This document shows positions 25,304 to 33,533 of a stretch of DNA of 64,000 bases, piece by piece. The stretch is taken from contig NZ_CP051677.1 of NCBI RefSeq assembly GCF_012849055.1, forward strand, positions 5,697,754 through 5,761,753, given 5' to 3'. A program made the position numbers and the translations under genes. Within the stretch, counting starts at the first letter, position 1; every line of letters begins with the position of its first letter. Source of the stretch: Spirosoma rhododendri. GTDB taxonomy: Bacteria > Bacteroidota > Bacteroidia > Cytophagales > Spirosomataceae. The notes below the pieces were generated by a model that ran no database searches, had not been told where the DNA came from, and saw only the letters and a list, made by a program, of their open reading frames with translations.

Positions 25304-25536
25304 GCAGCCATCAGCATTATACCATTATCACGATCCGCAGCGAAGAGTAAAGCCGCCTGAATATCGTCCTGCGTCAACTCCGGGAAGTCGTCGATAATTT
25401 CTTCGGTAGTCATACCTCTACCCAGCCAGCCCAGAATATCGCCGACTGTAATCCGCATTCCCCTGATGCACGGTTTCCCTCCGCGCTTGCCGGGTTCGAT
25501 GGTAATAATGTGTTGATACTTCGCCTGGTATTGCAT
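25300..25536 (-). CDS. DUF433 antitoxin-like protein
   Basis: The 78-residue protein has the DUF433 pattern: IITIEPGKRGGKPCIRGMRI, then TVGDILGWLGRGMTTEEIID, then FPELTQDDIQAALLFAADRD. The C-terminal half is a winged-helix-like DNA-binding unit in related VapB-type antitoxins. Its stop overlaps the start of the DUF5615 gene (ATGA), so antitoxin is translated first. It probably autoregulates the pair; no operator is evident by eye in the 28 bases before the next upstream gene. Confidence 0.8.
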   Translation of the reverse strand: MQYQAKYQHIITIEPGKRGGKPCIRGMRITVGDILGWLGRGMTTEEIIDDFPELTQDDIQAALLFAADRDNGIMLMAA

Positions 25537-25564
25537 GATACGCTACGATTTAGTCAATGCTAAT

Positions 25565-26710
25565 TTACACCTCCACCCATGCCTGCTTGCGATTACTTTC
25601 CAGAATCTTTTCGCATATGAGCAGTTCGCGGTAGCCGTCGGCGAAGGTTGGGAAGGTCGGGTTTTCGGGCATCTTGCCAGCCTCTACAGCCGCGTACACT
25701 TCCTTGAACAACTGCTTCGAGGTGTCGGGGAAGCCTTCATTGTGGCCGCCGGGGAACGAAATAAGCGAACGCGCGTCAGCGTGGAACAGGGCTGGGTCGC
25801 GCATCAGGCTCTCGTTGTAGCCGTCGCGGTTACCGATCCACATTTCGTTGGGAGCCTCCGAATTCCAGGCAAACGTTTTCTTCGAGCCGGCAATCTCCAG
25901 CTTCATCTGGTTTTTGCGTCCGGCCGACACCTGCGATACCGTGATAACGCCCCGGTTGCCGTTGTCGAAGCGGAGCAGCACGTTGGCGTGGTCTTCGGTA
26001 TTGATGGGTACGTCGGCGTAATCTTCGGGTTGCAGCATCTTGCCCGAATACGTTTCGACGGGTTTCAGCGGCTTCTTCCGCACCTTGTGTACGGTGTTGA
26101 AGTCGGCCATGACGGCGACGGTTTTCAGTCCGGTGATGTACTCCAGACTGTCCATTAGGTGCGATCCAATATCGGCAATGGCCCGCGAGTCGCCCGATTT
26201 GTCGGGTTCGAGCCGCCAGTTGTAGTCTGTGTTGTAGAACAGCCAGTCCTGCAAATACGAGCCGATGACCGAGTAGACTTCACCGAGGTCGTCCTGCTCA
26301 CGCATCACTTTCATCTGCCGCACCAGCGGATAATAGCGCAGGTTGAAATGCACGGCATTGACCAGTCCGGTTTCCTTTGCAATCTGTACGAGTTCTTCCG
26401 CTTCGTGCAGGTCTTTAGCCAGCGGCTTTTCACAGACGACGTGCTTCCCCGCCAGCAGAGCCGCCTTCGACTGCGCGTAGTGCAGGAAGTTGGGCGTACA
26501 GATATGCACGACCTGAATGTCGTCCATCTTGAGCATCTCGTCGAACGTAGCCGACCGCTCAATACCCAGTTGATCGGCCTTCTGCCGAGCCAGCTCGGGA
26601 GTCACCTCGCAAAGCGCAAGCACATTCGTATTCGGTAGTCGACGCAGTGCTTCGATGTGCGCAGGTCCGATGAATCCAGTGCCGACAACGGCAATGTTTA
26701 TTTTTGACAT
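25565..26710 (-). CDS. Gfo/Idh/MocA family oxidoreductase
   Basis: The 381-residue protein starts with an NAD(P) Rossmann domain (INIAVVGTGFIGPAHIEALR) followed by HICTPNFLHYAQSKAALLAG and the family signature HVVCEKPLAKDLHEAEELV, where the EKP lysine is catalytic. The C-terminal alpha/beta domain contains DIGSHLMDSLEYITG with the conserved Asp/His pair. These enzymes oxidise or reduce sugar and inositol hydroxyls, or make 3-keto sugars. No Tat or Sec signal is visible, so it is cytoplasmic. It shares strand and neighbourhood with the isomerase at 23892 and the second oxidoreductase at 27258. Substrate unknown. Confidence 0.88.
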   Translation of the reverse strand: MSKINIAVVGTGFIGPAHIEALRRLPNTNVLALCEVTPELARQKADQLGIERSATFDEMLKMDDIQVVHICTPNFLHYAQSKAALLAGKHVVCEKPLAKDLHEAEELVQIAKETGLVNAVHFNLRYYPLVRQMKVMREQDDLGEVYSVIGSYLQDWLFYNTDYNWRLEPDKSGDSRAIADIGSHLMDSLEYITGLKTVAVMADFNTVHKVRKKPLKPVETYSGKMLQPEDYADVPINTEDHANVLLRFDNGNRGVITVSQVSAGRKNQMKLEIAGSKKTFAWNSEAPNEMWIGNRDGYNESLMRDPALFHADARSLISFPGGHNEGFPDTSKQLFKEVYAAVEAGKMPENPTFPTFADGYRELLICEKILESNRKQAWVEV

Positions 26711-26715
26711 GGGGG

Positions 26716-26762
26716 GAATTGAATTATCGAATGATTGAGTGATTGAGTGATTGAATGTTTGT
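26716..26762. repeat. GAATGATTGAGTGATT word tract
   Basis: Repeats of the word (G)ATTGAGTGATTGAATG run directly upstream of the Gfo/Idh/MocA start, after the S23-like gene. It is one arm of the word-tract family; a partner arm is not evident here. The tract ends at the stop of the four-helix protein gene. Confidence 0.45.
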
Positions 26763-26764
26763 AA

Positions 26765-27136
26765 CTAGCTGCGTTTGTCGGTAGACGTATTTTTACGGGC
26801 TGTTGAAAAGACTGACAGTAACTCCGTCGCTTCTGTAATCAGATTTTGGAGTTTAACTACAGGAACAATCTCTGCCTCGGTTAGCAGTTCCATCCAGAAC
26901 AGAGTCTCATCGGTTTCTTCAACGACGATACTGAGTTTTGCAAAATATTCCGCCTGGCTTCGGGCACGGCAAACGGCCCGGTAATTAGCCGCTACAGAAG
27001 TAGCTGATCGTAAAAGTTGACGTCCTATTATACGTGCTTCGTCGGTCTTGGGTAACGAACGAAATAATCGGATAACCCGCAACGCCAATTCTTTAGTCCG
27101 TCTCTGCATCTGCTGCACAAACTCAACTTTTTCCAT
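26765..27136 (-). CDS. Four-helix bundle protein (S23 / 23S intervening-sequence family)
   Basis: The 123-residue protein is all-helical with the S23 family signature: LALRVIRLFRSLPKTDEARI, IGRQLLRSATSVAANYRAVC and ARSQAEYFAKLSIVVEETDE, then FWMELLTEAEIV. Family members form pentameric four-helix bundles and were first seen encoded inside 23S rRNA intervening sequences; in Bacteroidota they are scattered as mobile-looking single genes of unknown function. Here it is inserted between two Gfo/Idh/MocA genes and flanked on both sides by the same GAATGATT-type word tracts, which may reflect how it arrived. Confidence 0.85.
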   Translation of the reverse strand: MEKVEFVQQMQRRTKELALRVIRLFRSLPKTDEARIIGRQLLRSATSVAANYRAVCRARSQAEYFAKLSIVVEETDETLFWMELLTEAEIVPVVKLQNLITEATELLSVFSTARKNTSTDKRS

Positions 27137-27179
27137 CTTTCAAGTGTGGTGGGGGAATAAATGGTGAATGATTAAGTAG

Positions 27180-27257
27180 TTGAATGATTGAGTGATGAAA
27201 TGATTGAATGGGTTCATGCGTCAGCTTATTCAATCATTCCATCACTCAATCATTCAA
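27180..27257. repeat. 30-bp-arm hairpin of GAATGATT words
   Basis: Arms at 27180-27209 and 27228-27257 (TTGAATGATTGAGTGATG and onward) are reverse complements with one mismatch, around a loop containing ATGCGTCA. The right arm ends one base before the stop codon of the Gfo/Idh/MocA gene at 27258. A second copy with the same plan and the same loop motif occurs at 31683-31757. It may act as a transcript end. Confidence 0.65.
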
Positions 27258-28418
27258 TTATTGTACAAACTTCGTCCACTTCGTCTCCTCGTCCTTGCTT
27301 GAGGCAATGACGGTGTCGATGAAAGCGAGGCCGCGAACGCCATCGTGGACGCCGGGGAAGTCGTAGAGCGGATCGGCGGGGCGGCCTTCCATGTGCGCTT
27401 TCACGGCGAAAGCGAAGTTGCGATAGATGTTGGCAAACGCTTCAAAAAAGCCTTCGGGGTGACCCGCCGGTAAACGCCAGTGCGCCTTCGCCGACGCTGA
27501 CAGGTCGCCGACGTTGGGCCGGATAATATTGTGGCTCGTCTGGGTTTTGTGATGCAGCGTGTTGGGTTCCATCTGATGCCATTCCAAACCGCCCAGTTCA
27601 CCCCAGACGTAAATCTTGAGCGAGTTTTCTTCGCCGTTCGCCACCTGACTAACCTGCAACATACCCTTCGCCCCCGCGTCGAAGCGGAGCAGCACGTTGG
27701 CATCGTCGTCGAGCTGGCGGCCAGGCACGAAAGCGGTCAGGTCGGCGCAGAGTTCGCTGATGTGCATGCCGGTAATGTATTCGGCCAGGTTTTCAGCGTG
27801 GGTACCGATGTCGCCGATGGCACCGGCCGCCCCCGAACGCGCCGGGTCGGTGCGCCAGATCGCCTGTTTGTAGTCGTTGTGTTCTTCGTCTTTTGAGAGC
27901 CAGCCCTGCGGGTACTCGACAACCACTTTGCGGAGCTTGCCTAACACGCCGTCCTGCACCATGGCGCGGGCCTGCTTCACCATCGGGTAGCCCGTATAGT
28001 TGTGCGTCAGGCCGAAGACGAGTCCGCTTTTTTCGACAATCTCGGCGAGGTCTTTGGCCTGTTGCAGATTCAGCGTCATCGGCTTGTCGCAGATCACGTG
28101 AAAGCCGTTTTCGAGGGCCATTTTGGCGGGCGGGAAGTGCATGTGGTTCGGCGTCACGATACTGACGAAATCCATCCGCACGTCTTCTGGCAGCTCCTTC
28201 TCGCGCTGAATCATTTCCTCGAAGCTCGTATACACCCGATCGTCGGGCAGGTAGAGGGCCTTGCCGGTCGCCTTTGACTTTTCGGGCGACTGACTGAAGA
28301 CACCACAAACCAGTTCGATTTCGTTGTCCAGCGTAGCGGCCCGGCGGTGAACCGCGCCAATAAACGCGTCGAGGCTACCCCCGATCTGCCCCATCCGCAA
28401 TTTCCTGTGCATTTCCAT
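27258..28418 (-). CDS. Gfo/Idh/MocA family oxidoreductase
   Basis: The 386-residue protein is a second member of the family. Its Rossmann start ([20 protein letters not shown]) has GGSLDAF where most members have a GxGxxG loop. The signature [20 protein letters not shown] has DKP instead of EKP. The C-terminal domain has [20 protein letters not shown] with the Asp/His pair. It is closer to the long 'DKP' subgroup that handles sugar derivatives. It is followed downstream by the S23-like and first oxidoreductase genes, and diverges from the MFS permease gene across a 259-bp gap that should hold both promoters. A role with the permease in sugar catabolism is inferred. Confidence 0.87.
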   Translation of the reverse strand: MEMHRKLRMGQIGGSLDAFIGAVHRRAATLDNEIELVCGVFSQSPEKSKATGKALYLPDDRVYTSFEEMIQREKELPEDVRMDFVSIVTPNHMHFPPAKMALENGFHVICDKPMTLNLQQAKDLAEIVEKSGLVFGLTHNYTGYPMVKQARAMVQDGVLGKLRKVVVEYPQGWLSKDEEHNDYKQAIWRTDPARSGAAGAIGDIGTHAENLAEYITGMHISELCADLTAFVPGRQLDDDANVLLRFDAGAKGMLQVSQVANGEENSLKIYVWGELGGLEWHQMEPNTLHHKTQTSHNIIRPNVGDLSASAKAHWRLPAGHPEGFFEAFANIYRNFAFAVKAHMEGRPADPLYDFPGVHDGVRGLAFIDTVIASSKDEETKWTKFVQ

Positions 28419-28677
28419 GTAGCGTTGACTGTAAGAGAATTAGGTACTACCCCCGGTAAAAGAGCCTGATAAATACCAGCAGACGAGGTAGAATGCCGCC
28501 GGTAAGTAAAACCGAAAGAGACGAAAACATACCCCTTTCGAGGGCCGGAAATTAGCGGTTTTAGCTTATTTTTCGGAAATTTTAGACAAATACTGCCTGA
28601 ACCGATGAGTTTAGCGGCCGTTTTTTCTTTTGTCTGACAAACCCTTTCGTCACAATTTAACCCCTTACCTCACTCAT

Positions 28678-29919
28678 ATGGATCTATCCATCAATCGCTC
28701 ACGGCTGTTCATTGCGAGCTGCTTTGCGATCATCACTACAGCCATGGCGTTCGCTATCCGGGCGGGCGTACTGACTCAACTGGGTGCAGAGTTCAACCTG
28801 TCCGCGAAGGAACTGGGCTACGTGAATCAGATGGCATTCCTGGGCTTCCCCATCGCGATGATTTTCGGCGGGCCGCTCTACAATGTCATTGGGCCAAAGC
28901 GCATTGCCTGGGTAGCGTTTTTCGCACACGTACTGGGTCTGGTGCTGACGATTACCGCCACTGGCTTCTGGAGCCTGCTCATCTCGACGTTCTTCGTTGG
29001 CTTCGGCAACGGTACCGTCGAAGCGGCCTGTAACCCAATGGTAACTGATATGTACAGCGGCAACCAAACCACCAAGATGCTCAACCGGCTGCACATGTGG
29101 TTTCCCGGCGGTATCGTAATCGGTAGCCTGCTGTCGAAGTTCATGACCGGGGCTAACCTCGGCTGGCAATTACAGATCGGGGCTATCCTGATCCCGGCGG
29201 TTATTTACGCGTTCCTGTTCCTGGGTCAGCAGTTCCCGGCCAGCAAGGCAGAAGGTGCTTCGTCGACAGGTGGTAACCTCAAGGCAATGGCGTCTCCGCT
29301 GTACCTGTTTATGCTGGTTTGCATGGCCCTGACGGCCATTTCGGAATTTGGCCCTGAGCAATGGATCGACCCAATCATGAAAAACGCCGGTGCTGACCCG
29401 ATGATTATTCTGGCGCTGGTAACGGGTCTGATGGCCGTTGGTCGGTTCTTCGCCGGCCCGATCGTTCACCGCCTGAACCCGACGGGTGTTATCTGGGGAT
29501 CGTCGGTGATGGCGGCTCTGGGTATCTACCTGATGGGCAACGCAACGGGTGGCATGGTCTATCTGTCGGCCATTGTCTTCGCCATTGGTGTCTGTTATTT
29601 CTGGCCAACCATGCTGGGCTTTGTCGCTGAATACATCCCAAAGTCGGGCGCGTTCGGCCTGTCGATCATGGGCGGTATGGGTATGTTTGCCACGTCGATT
29701 TTCCAGCCCGTTATCGGTGGCTGGCTCGATCAGGAAGCGGCCAAGCGGGGCCTGACGGCCGAAACGGCTGACCTGGCTACCGGTCAGGCTACGCTGGGGC
29801 ACATGGTCATCTTCCCGCTGATTCTGATCGTCGCGTTTGGCGTACTGTTCTTCGTAATGCGCAACCGCAAGCCCGACCACGCCAACGATATGGTTGCCGC
29901 TAGTCAGCCGCAGTTGTAA
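28678..29919 (+). CDS. MFS sugar/nucleoside-type permease
   Basis: From ATG 28678 the 413-residue protein has twelve hydrophobic segments in the MFS layout, starting SRLFIASCFAIITTAMAFAI. It has a loop-2-like GGPLYNVIGPKRIAWVAFFA, a second-half loop at VGRFFAGPIVHRLNPTG, and a short cytoplasmic tail. It should be an inner-membrane proton-coupled importer. It diverges from the Gfo/Idh/MocA gene, so it may carry the substrate that the neighbouring dehydrogenases and isomerase process. The start is preferred over an upstream TTG because it lies just before the first membrane segment. A strong terminator follows 21 bp after its stop. Confidence 0.85.
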   Translation: MDLSINRSRLFIASCFAIITTAMAFAIRAGVLTQLGAEFNLSAKELGYVNQMAFLGFPIAMIFGGPLYNVIGPKRIAWVAFFAHVLGLVLTITATGFWSLLISTFFVGFGNGTVEAACNPMVTDMYSGNQTTKMLNRLHMWFPGGIVIGSLLSKFMTGANLGWQLQIGAILIPAVIYAFLFLGQQFPASKAEGASSTGGNLKAMASPLYLFMLVCMALTAISEFGPEQWIDPIMKNAGADPMIILALVTGLMAVGRFFAGPIVHRLNPTGVIWGSSVMAALGIYLMGNATGGMVYLSAIVFAIGVCYFWPTMLGFVAEYIPKSGAFGLSIMGGMGMFATSIFQPVIGGWLDQEAAKRGLTAETADLATGQATLGHMVIFPLILIVAFGVLFFVMRNRKPDHANDMVAASQPQL

Positions 29920-29940
29920 CGTCGTTTCTCTTTCCTCGAA

Positions 29941-29975
29941 GCCCCGCTATCAGACGATAGCGGGGCTTTTTGTTT
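29941..29975 (+). terminator. Intrinsic terminator after the MFS gene
   Basis: A perfect stem of GCCCCGCTAT and ATAGCGGGGC with a 6-nt loop (CAGACG) is followed by TTTTTG. The same loop is used in the terminator at 41301-41337. Confidence 0.88.
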
Positions 29976-30129
29976 ATGCGTATTTTTCCCACCGGCGGCT
30001 ACCGTACATTTTCCGTTAAAAGTCTATTAAATAGCTGATTACCAACCTAAAATCTGTTAAACTGTACGCTCTTTTTAGTGTCTTTTGCGAAACGATGCGC
30101 TCCAACGCACGCTACTAACCCAAAACGTC

Positions 30130-31680
30130 ATGGCTTTGCTCGATCCGTTTACCCAGCCGCTCACGTCGGCGCAGGTCGGCTATCTGCTCCGACGCGCTAC
30201 GTTCGGTCCTACGCCCGATCAGCTCAAAACGCTGACGGGACAGACAGCCGCTCAGATCGTGTCGGCAATGCTTACCGATCGCGCCACCCCCACCCCACCG
30301 CTTGATCCGGCCACAAACAAAACCTACGTCGATCAACCGTTCGACATGGTTAATGCGGGCAAGTTCCAGACATATAACAAAGCCTGGTGGGCCAATCAGA
30401 TGCTCAATCAGGCGTTGTCGCTGCCGGAGAAAATGACCCTGTTCTGGTCGAACCATTTCGTTACTAATGATTCAACAGTTGGTGATTACCGGTATATGTA
30501 CCGCTACAATGCGCTGCTCCGGGAGTATGCGCTGGGTAATTTCAAGGCGTTTGTCGTTGCCATCACGCAGGATCCGGCTATGCTGCGGTTCCTCAACGGC
30601 AACCAGAACGTAGCGGGGACGGCCAACGAAAACTATGCCCGCGAGTTGCAGGAATTGTTCACGACCGGACGTAATGGCGGCTATACCGAAGACGATGTCC
30701 GGGCAGTTGCCAAAGCCCTGACCGGCTGGACCGACGTTGGCTACCGCGATGTGAACAACGCCACGATCAGCACAGTGTACCGGGCCAACAAACACGACAC
30801 GACCAGCAAAACGTTTTCGGCGGCTTACGGGAAAACCGTTATTCAGGGCCGTACGGGTGATACCGGCGGTTTGGCCGAACTGAATGATCTGGTCGATATG
30901 CTGCTGGCTAACCCCGAAACGCCCCGCTATATCTGCCGCAAACTCTACCGCTGGTTCATCAACTCCGACATTACAACCGACGTTGAAACCAACTTCATTC
31001 AGCCGCTGGCGGTGCTGTTTCAGAAGAGTAAATTCGAGATAAAACCCGTTGTGTCGGCGATGCTGCAAAGCCAGCATTTCTTCGACGAAAAGCTGCGTGG
31101 TGCGGTCATCAAATCGCCCACCGACCTCGTCGTTGGCACCTTCCGTTTCTGGGGGTTACAGGCTCCCGACCCAATGCAGAATCTGGCCGGTTTTTATCAG
31201 GTTGGCTCGTACGTCTACGCCCGCATCAAAGAGCAGCAACAGGACATTCTCAACCCACCCACCGTCTTCGGCTGGACACCCTATTACCAGACGGGCTACT
31301 ATCAGCAGTGGATCAACTCCACGACGCTCGGCCTGCGCGGTTTCTTCGCCGACGCGCTGACAACCAACGCGCTGAAGCTGAACAACAAACCAGCTGTCGA
31401 CGTGCTGACTTACGCCAAAAACCTGTCGGCACCAAGCGACCCCGCCAGGCTGGTCAGCGATCTGACCGCACAGGTGATCGGCATTCCGGTCAATCAGGCA
31501 CAGACTGATTTTTTGACCGACACGGTACTGCTCAACTCGATTCCGCGCTACGAATGGGCCGACGAATGGCTTGCCTACACCGCCAGCCCCAACGACTCAG
31601 CCAAGAAACAGGCTGTTCAGCTCAAACTGACCGCGCTTCTCCAGTACATCTTCCGCATGGCCGAGTATCAGGTAATTTAA
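30130..31680 (+). CDS. DUF1800 family protein
   Basis: From ATG 30130 the 516-residue protein has the DUF1800 pattern: SAQVGYLLRRATFGPTPDQL at the start, ALSLPEKMTLFWSNHFVT, TANENYARELQELFTTGRNG, AKALTGWTDVGYRD and PRYICRKLYRWFINSDIT. These proteins are widespread, of unknown function, and almost always encoded just before a DUF1501 gene, as here (97 bp gap containing a hairpin repeat). No signal peptide is visible at the chosen start. The pair is thought to act in envelope or secreted contexts, but that is inference from the partner's export signals. Confidence 0.88.
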   Translation: MALLDPFTQPLTSAQVGYLLRRATFGPTPDQLKTLTGQTAAQIVSAMLTDRATPTPPLDPATNKTYVDQPFDMVNAGKFQTYNKAWWANQMLNQALSLPEKMTLFWSNHFVTNDSTVGDYRYMYRYNALLREYALGNFKAFVVAITQDPAMLRFLNGNQNVAGTANENYARELQELFTTGRNGGYTEDDVRAVAKALTGWTDVGYRDVNNATISTVYRANKHDTTSKTFSAAYGKTVIQGRTGDTGGLAELNDLVDMLLANPETPRYICRKLYRWFINSDITTDVETNFIQPLAVLFQKSKFEIKPVVSAMLQSQHFFDEKLRGAVIKSPTDLVVGTFRFWGLQAPDPMQNLAGFYQVGSYVYARIKEQQQDILNPPTVFGWTPYYQTGYYQQWINSTTLGLRGFFADALTTNALKLNNKPAVDVLTYAKNLSAPSDPARLVSDLTAQVIGIPVNQAQTDFLTDTVLLNSIPRYEWADEWLAYTASPNDSAKKQAVQLKLTALLQYIFRMAEYQVI

Positions 31681-31682
31681 TG

Positions 31683-31757
31683 TTGAATGATGGAGTGATA
31701 GAATGATTGAATGTTATGCGTCAACCTGTTCAATCATTCTATCACTCTATCATTCAA
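31683..31757. repeat. 29-bp-arm hairpin of GAATGATT words, second copy
   Basis: Arms 31683-31711 and 31729-31757 are reverse complements with one mismatch around a 17-nt loop containing ATGCGTCA, the same loop motif as at 27180-27257. The hairpin lies between the DUF1800 and DUF1501 genes, two bases after the first stop codon, so it may set the ratio of the two products. Confidence 0.65.
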
Positions 31758-31776
31758 TCCTTCACCATTGAAACCC

Positions 31777-33345
31777 ATGAAACGTCGTAACTTTTTACAA
31801 TATGCGGCATCGTCGCTGGTGTTGCCGGTGCTGATTGATGGCTTCGGGGCGCGGGCTTATGCACGGCCCTCGTCGCTGGTGCAGTCGCTGGTTGATCTGG
31901 CGGCACAAACCGACCGGGTGCTGGTTATCATTCAGTTGCAGGGCGGCAACGACGGGCTAAACACCGTGATTCCGCTCGATCAGATGGGTGTATACACCTC
32001 GCCCACGTTCCGGCAGAACATCGCTATCCCGGCGGCCAAAGCGCTGAAACTTAAGAACTACGAGGCTACGGGGCTGCACCCATCCATGACCGGTATGCAG
32101 CAACTGTTCAACGACGGGCGGATGAGCATTATCCAGGGGGTTTCGTACCCGACGCCCAATTTTTCACACTTCCGGGCCAGTGATATCTGGATGACCGCCG
32201 TTGACTCCAATCAGACAGCAACATCCGGCTGGGCAGGTCGGTACCTCGATAACCGGTTTCCCGGCTACCCGGCGGCTTACCCCACAACGGCCATGCCCGA
32301 CCCACCGGCGATTCAGATTGGCTACATCACCTCAACCTCGTTGCTGGGGCCTACCGATTCGATGGCGATTGTCTTGCAGGACCCCGATACCTTCGCCCGG
32401 CTCGTCGGCGACAAGCCCAACGCACCCAGCACGGGCCTGACGGGCTACGTAGGTCAGCAAATCGACTTCATCCGGCAGCAGCAGGCCAGTTCAGTGAGTT
32501 ACGCGGGTCAGATCAAATCGGCGGCTACGAAAGGCAAGAATCTGGCGACCTACCCCACGTCGAACGCCCTGGCCGATCAGCTGAAAATCATCGCCCGGCT
32601 CATCAGCGGGGGCATGCAGACGAAGGTATACTATGTCACGATGGGCGGCTTCGACAACCACGCCAGTCAGGTCGTCGCAACTGATACCACGACGGGTACA
32701 CACGCCAACCTGCTCAAAAACCTGTCAGACGCCGTTGCTGCTTTCCAGAACGACCTCACTCAGCTGAAAGTCGATGACCGGGTGGTGGGAATGACATTCT
32801 CGGAGTTTGGCCGCCGGGCAATTTCCAACGGCAGCTACGGTACCGACCACGGCACGTCGGCCCCGATGTTTGTGTTCGGCTCGGCGGTGAAAACAACGAT
32901 GGTCGGCAAGAATCCGAACCTCAGCGACCTCGATAGCAGCAACAACCTGAAGATGCAGACCGACTTCCGGCAGGTATACGCAGCGATCCTGAAAGATTGG
33001 TTTGGTACGAGTACCGGCGCGGAAACGTCGACCATTTTCCGCGATTTTACGGCCGCTCCCATCTTCCAGAGCATCGTTACGGCTACGGAACCCGTTGCGT
33101 CGAACGCCGTGCGTCTGTACCCCAACCCGGCGTCAGGCGATGTAGTGCTCCAGTCCGACTCCTTACCGCAGGCCCTGTCGACGGTGCAAATGACCGACAT
33201 GCAGGGGCGGCTTCTAATTCTGAGCGCATCAGCAACGCCGGGCGCGTTACGGTTCAATGTAGGCAATCTCCCCACGGGTCAATACATCGTCCACGTCGGC
33301 ACCCAGCAGGGCGTGGTGAATGAGCGGCTGGTCGTAGCGCGGTAG
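31777..33345 (+). CDS. DUF1501 protein with twin-arginine leader and type IX sorting domain
   Basis: From ATG 31777 the 522-residue protein starts MKRRNFLQYAASSLVLPVLI, a twin-arginine type leader. The body has the DUF1501 (alkaline-phosphatase/sulfatase-like fold) pattern: VIIQLQGGNDGLNTVIPLDQ, TGLHPSMTGMQQLFNDGRMS, VYYVTMGGFDNHASQ, GMTFSEFGRRAISNGSYGTD and HGTSAPMFVFG. The last 75 or so residues form a type A C-terminal sorting domain (VRLYPNPASGDVVLQ, MTDMQGRLL, NLPTGQYIVHVG), so it should leave the cell through the Por/Gld system encoded at 48-55 kb. Its DUF1800 partner precedes it. The combination of a Tat-like leader with a type IX tail is unusual. Confidence 0.88.
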   Translation: MKRRNFLQYAASSLVLPVLIDGFGARAYARPSSLVQSLVDLAAQTDRVLVIIQLQGGNDGLNTVIPLDQMGVYTSPTFRQNIAIPAAKALKLKNYEATGLHPSMTGMQQLFNDGRMSIIQGVSYPTPNFSHFRASDIWMTAVDSNQTATSGWAGRYLDNRFPGYPAAYPTTAMPDPPAIQIGYITSTSLLGPTDSMAIVLQDPDTFARLVGDKPNAPSTGLTGYVGQQIDFIRQQQASSVSYAGQIKSAATKGKNLATYPTSNALADQLKIIARLISGGMQTKVYYVTMGGFDNHASQVVATDTTTGTHANLLKNLSDAVAAFQNDLTQLKVDDRVVGMTFSEFGRRAISNGSYGTDHGTSAPMFVFGSAVKTTMVGKNPNLSDLDSSNNLKMQTDFRQVYAAILKDWFGTSTGAETSTIFRDFTAAPIFQSIVTATEPVASNAVRLYPNPASGDVVLQSDSLPQALSTVQMTDMQGRLLILSASATPGALRFNVGNLPTGQYIVHVGTQQGVVNERLVVAR

Positions 33346-33372
33346 TTTATTTTAGTTGACCTCACGGCAGCA

Positions 33373-33528
33373 GTCACCTCACCCCCGGCCCCTCTCCTAA
33401 AACAGGAAAGGGGTGCATTCAGTCGCTATTTAGTGAAATAAGGTTTAGTAGAATGGCAAGTCACCGTAAGCTGATTTACCGTTAGTCACCCCTCTCCTGT
33501 TTTAGGAGAGGGGCTGGGGGTGAGGTCA
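33373..33528. repeat. Long inverted repeat between convergent genes
   Basis: The left arm (33373-33415, containing CCCCTCTCCTAAAACAGG) and right arm (33487-33528, containing CCTGTTTTAGGAGAGGGG) are near-perfect reverse complements of about 42 bp, separated by about 70 bases. It lies between the ends of the DUF1501 gene (+) and the glucosidase gene (-), so it is well placed as a two-way transcription stop. Confidence 0.65.
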
Positions 33529-33533
33529 CCAAC

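Noticed and set aside
26716..27257. GAATGATTGAGTGATT tracts as a CRISPR array
   Set aside because: Words are tandem without unique spacers of constant length, arms are inverted relative to each other, and no cas gene is present.
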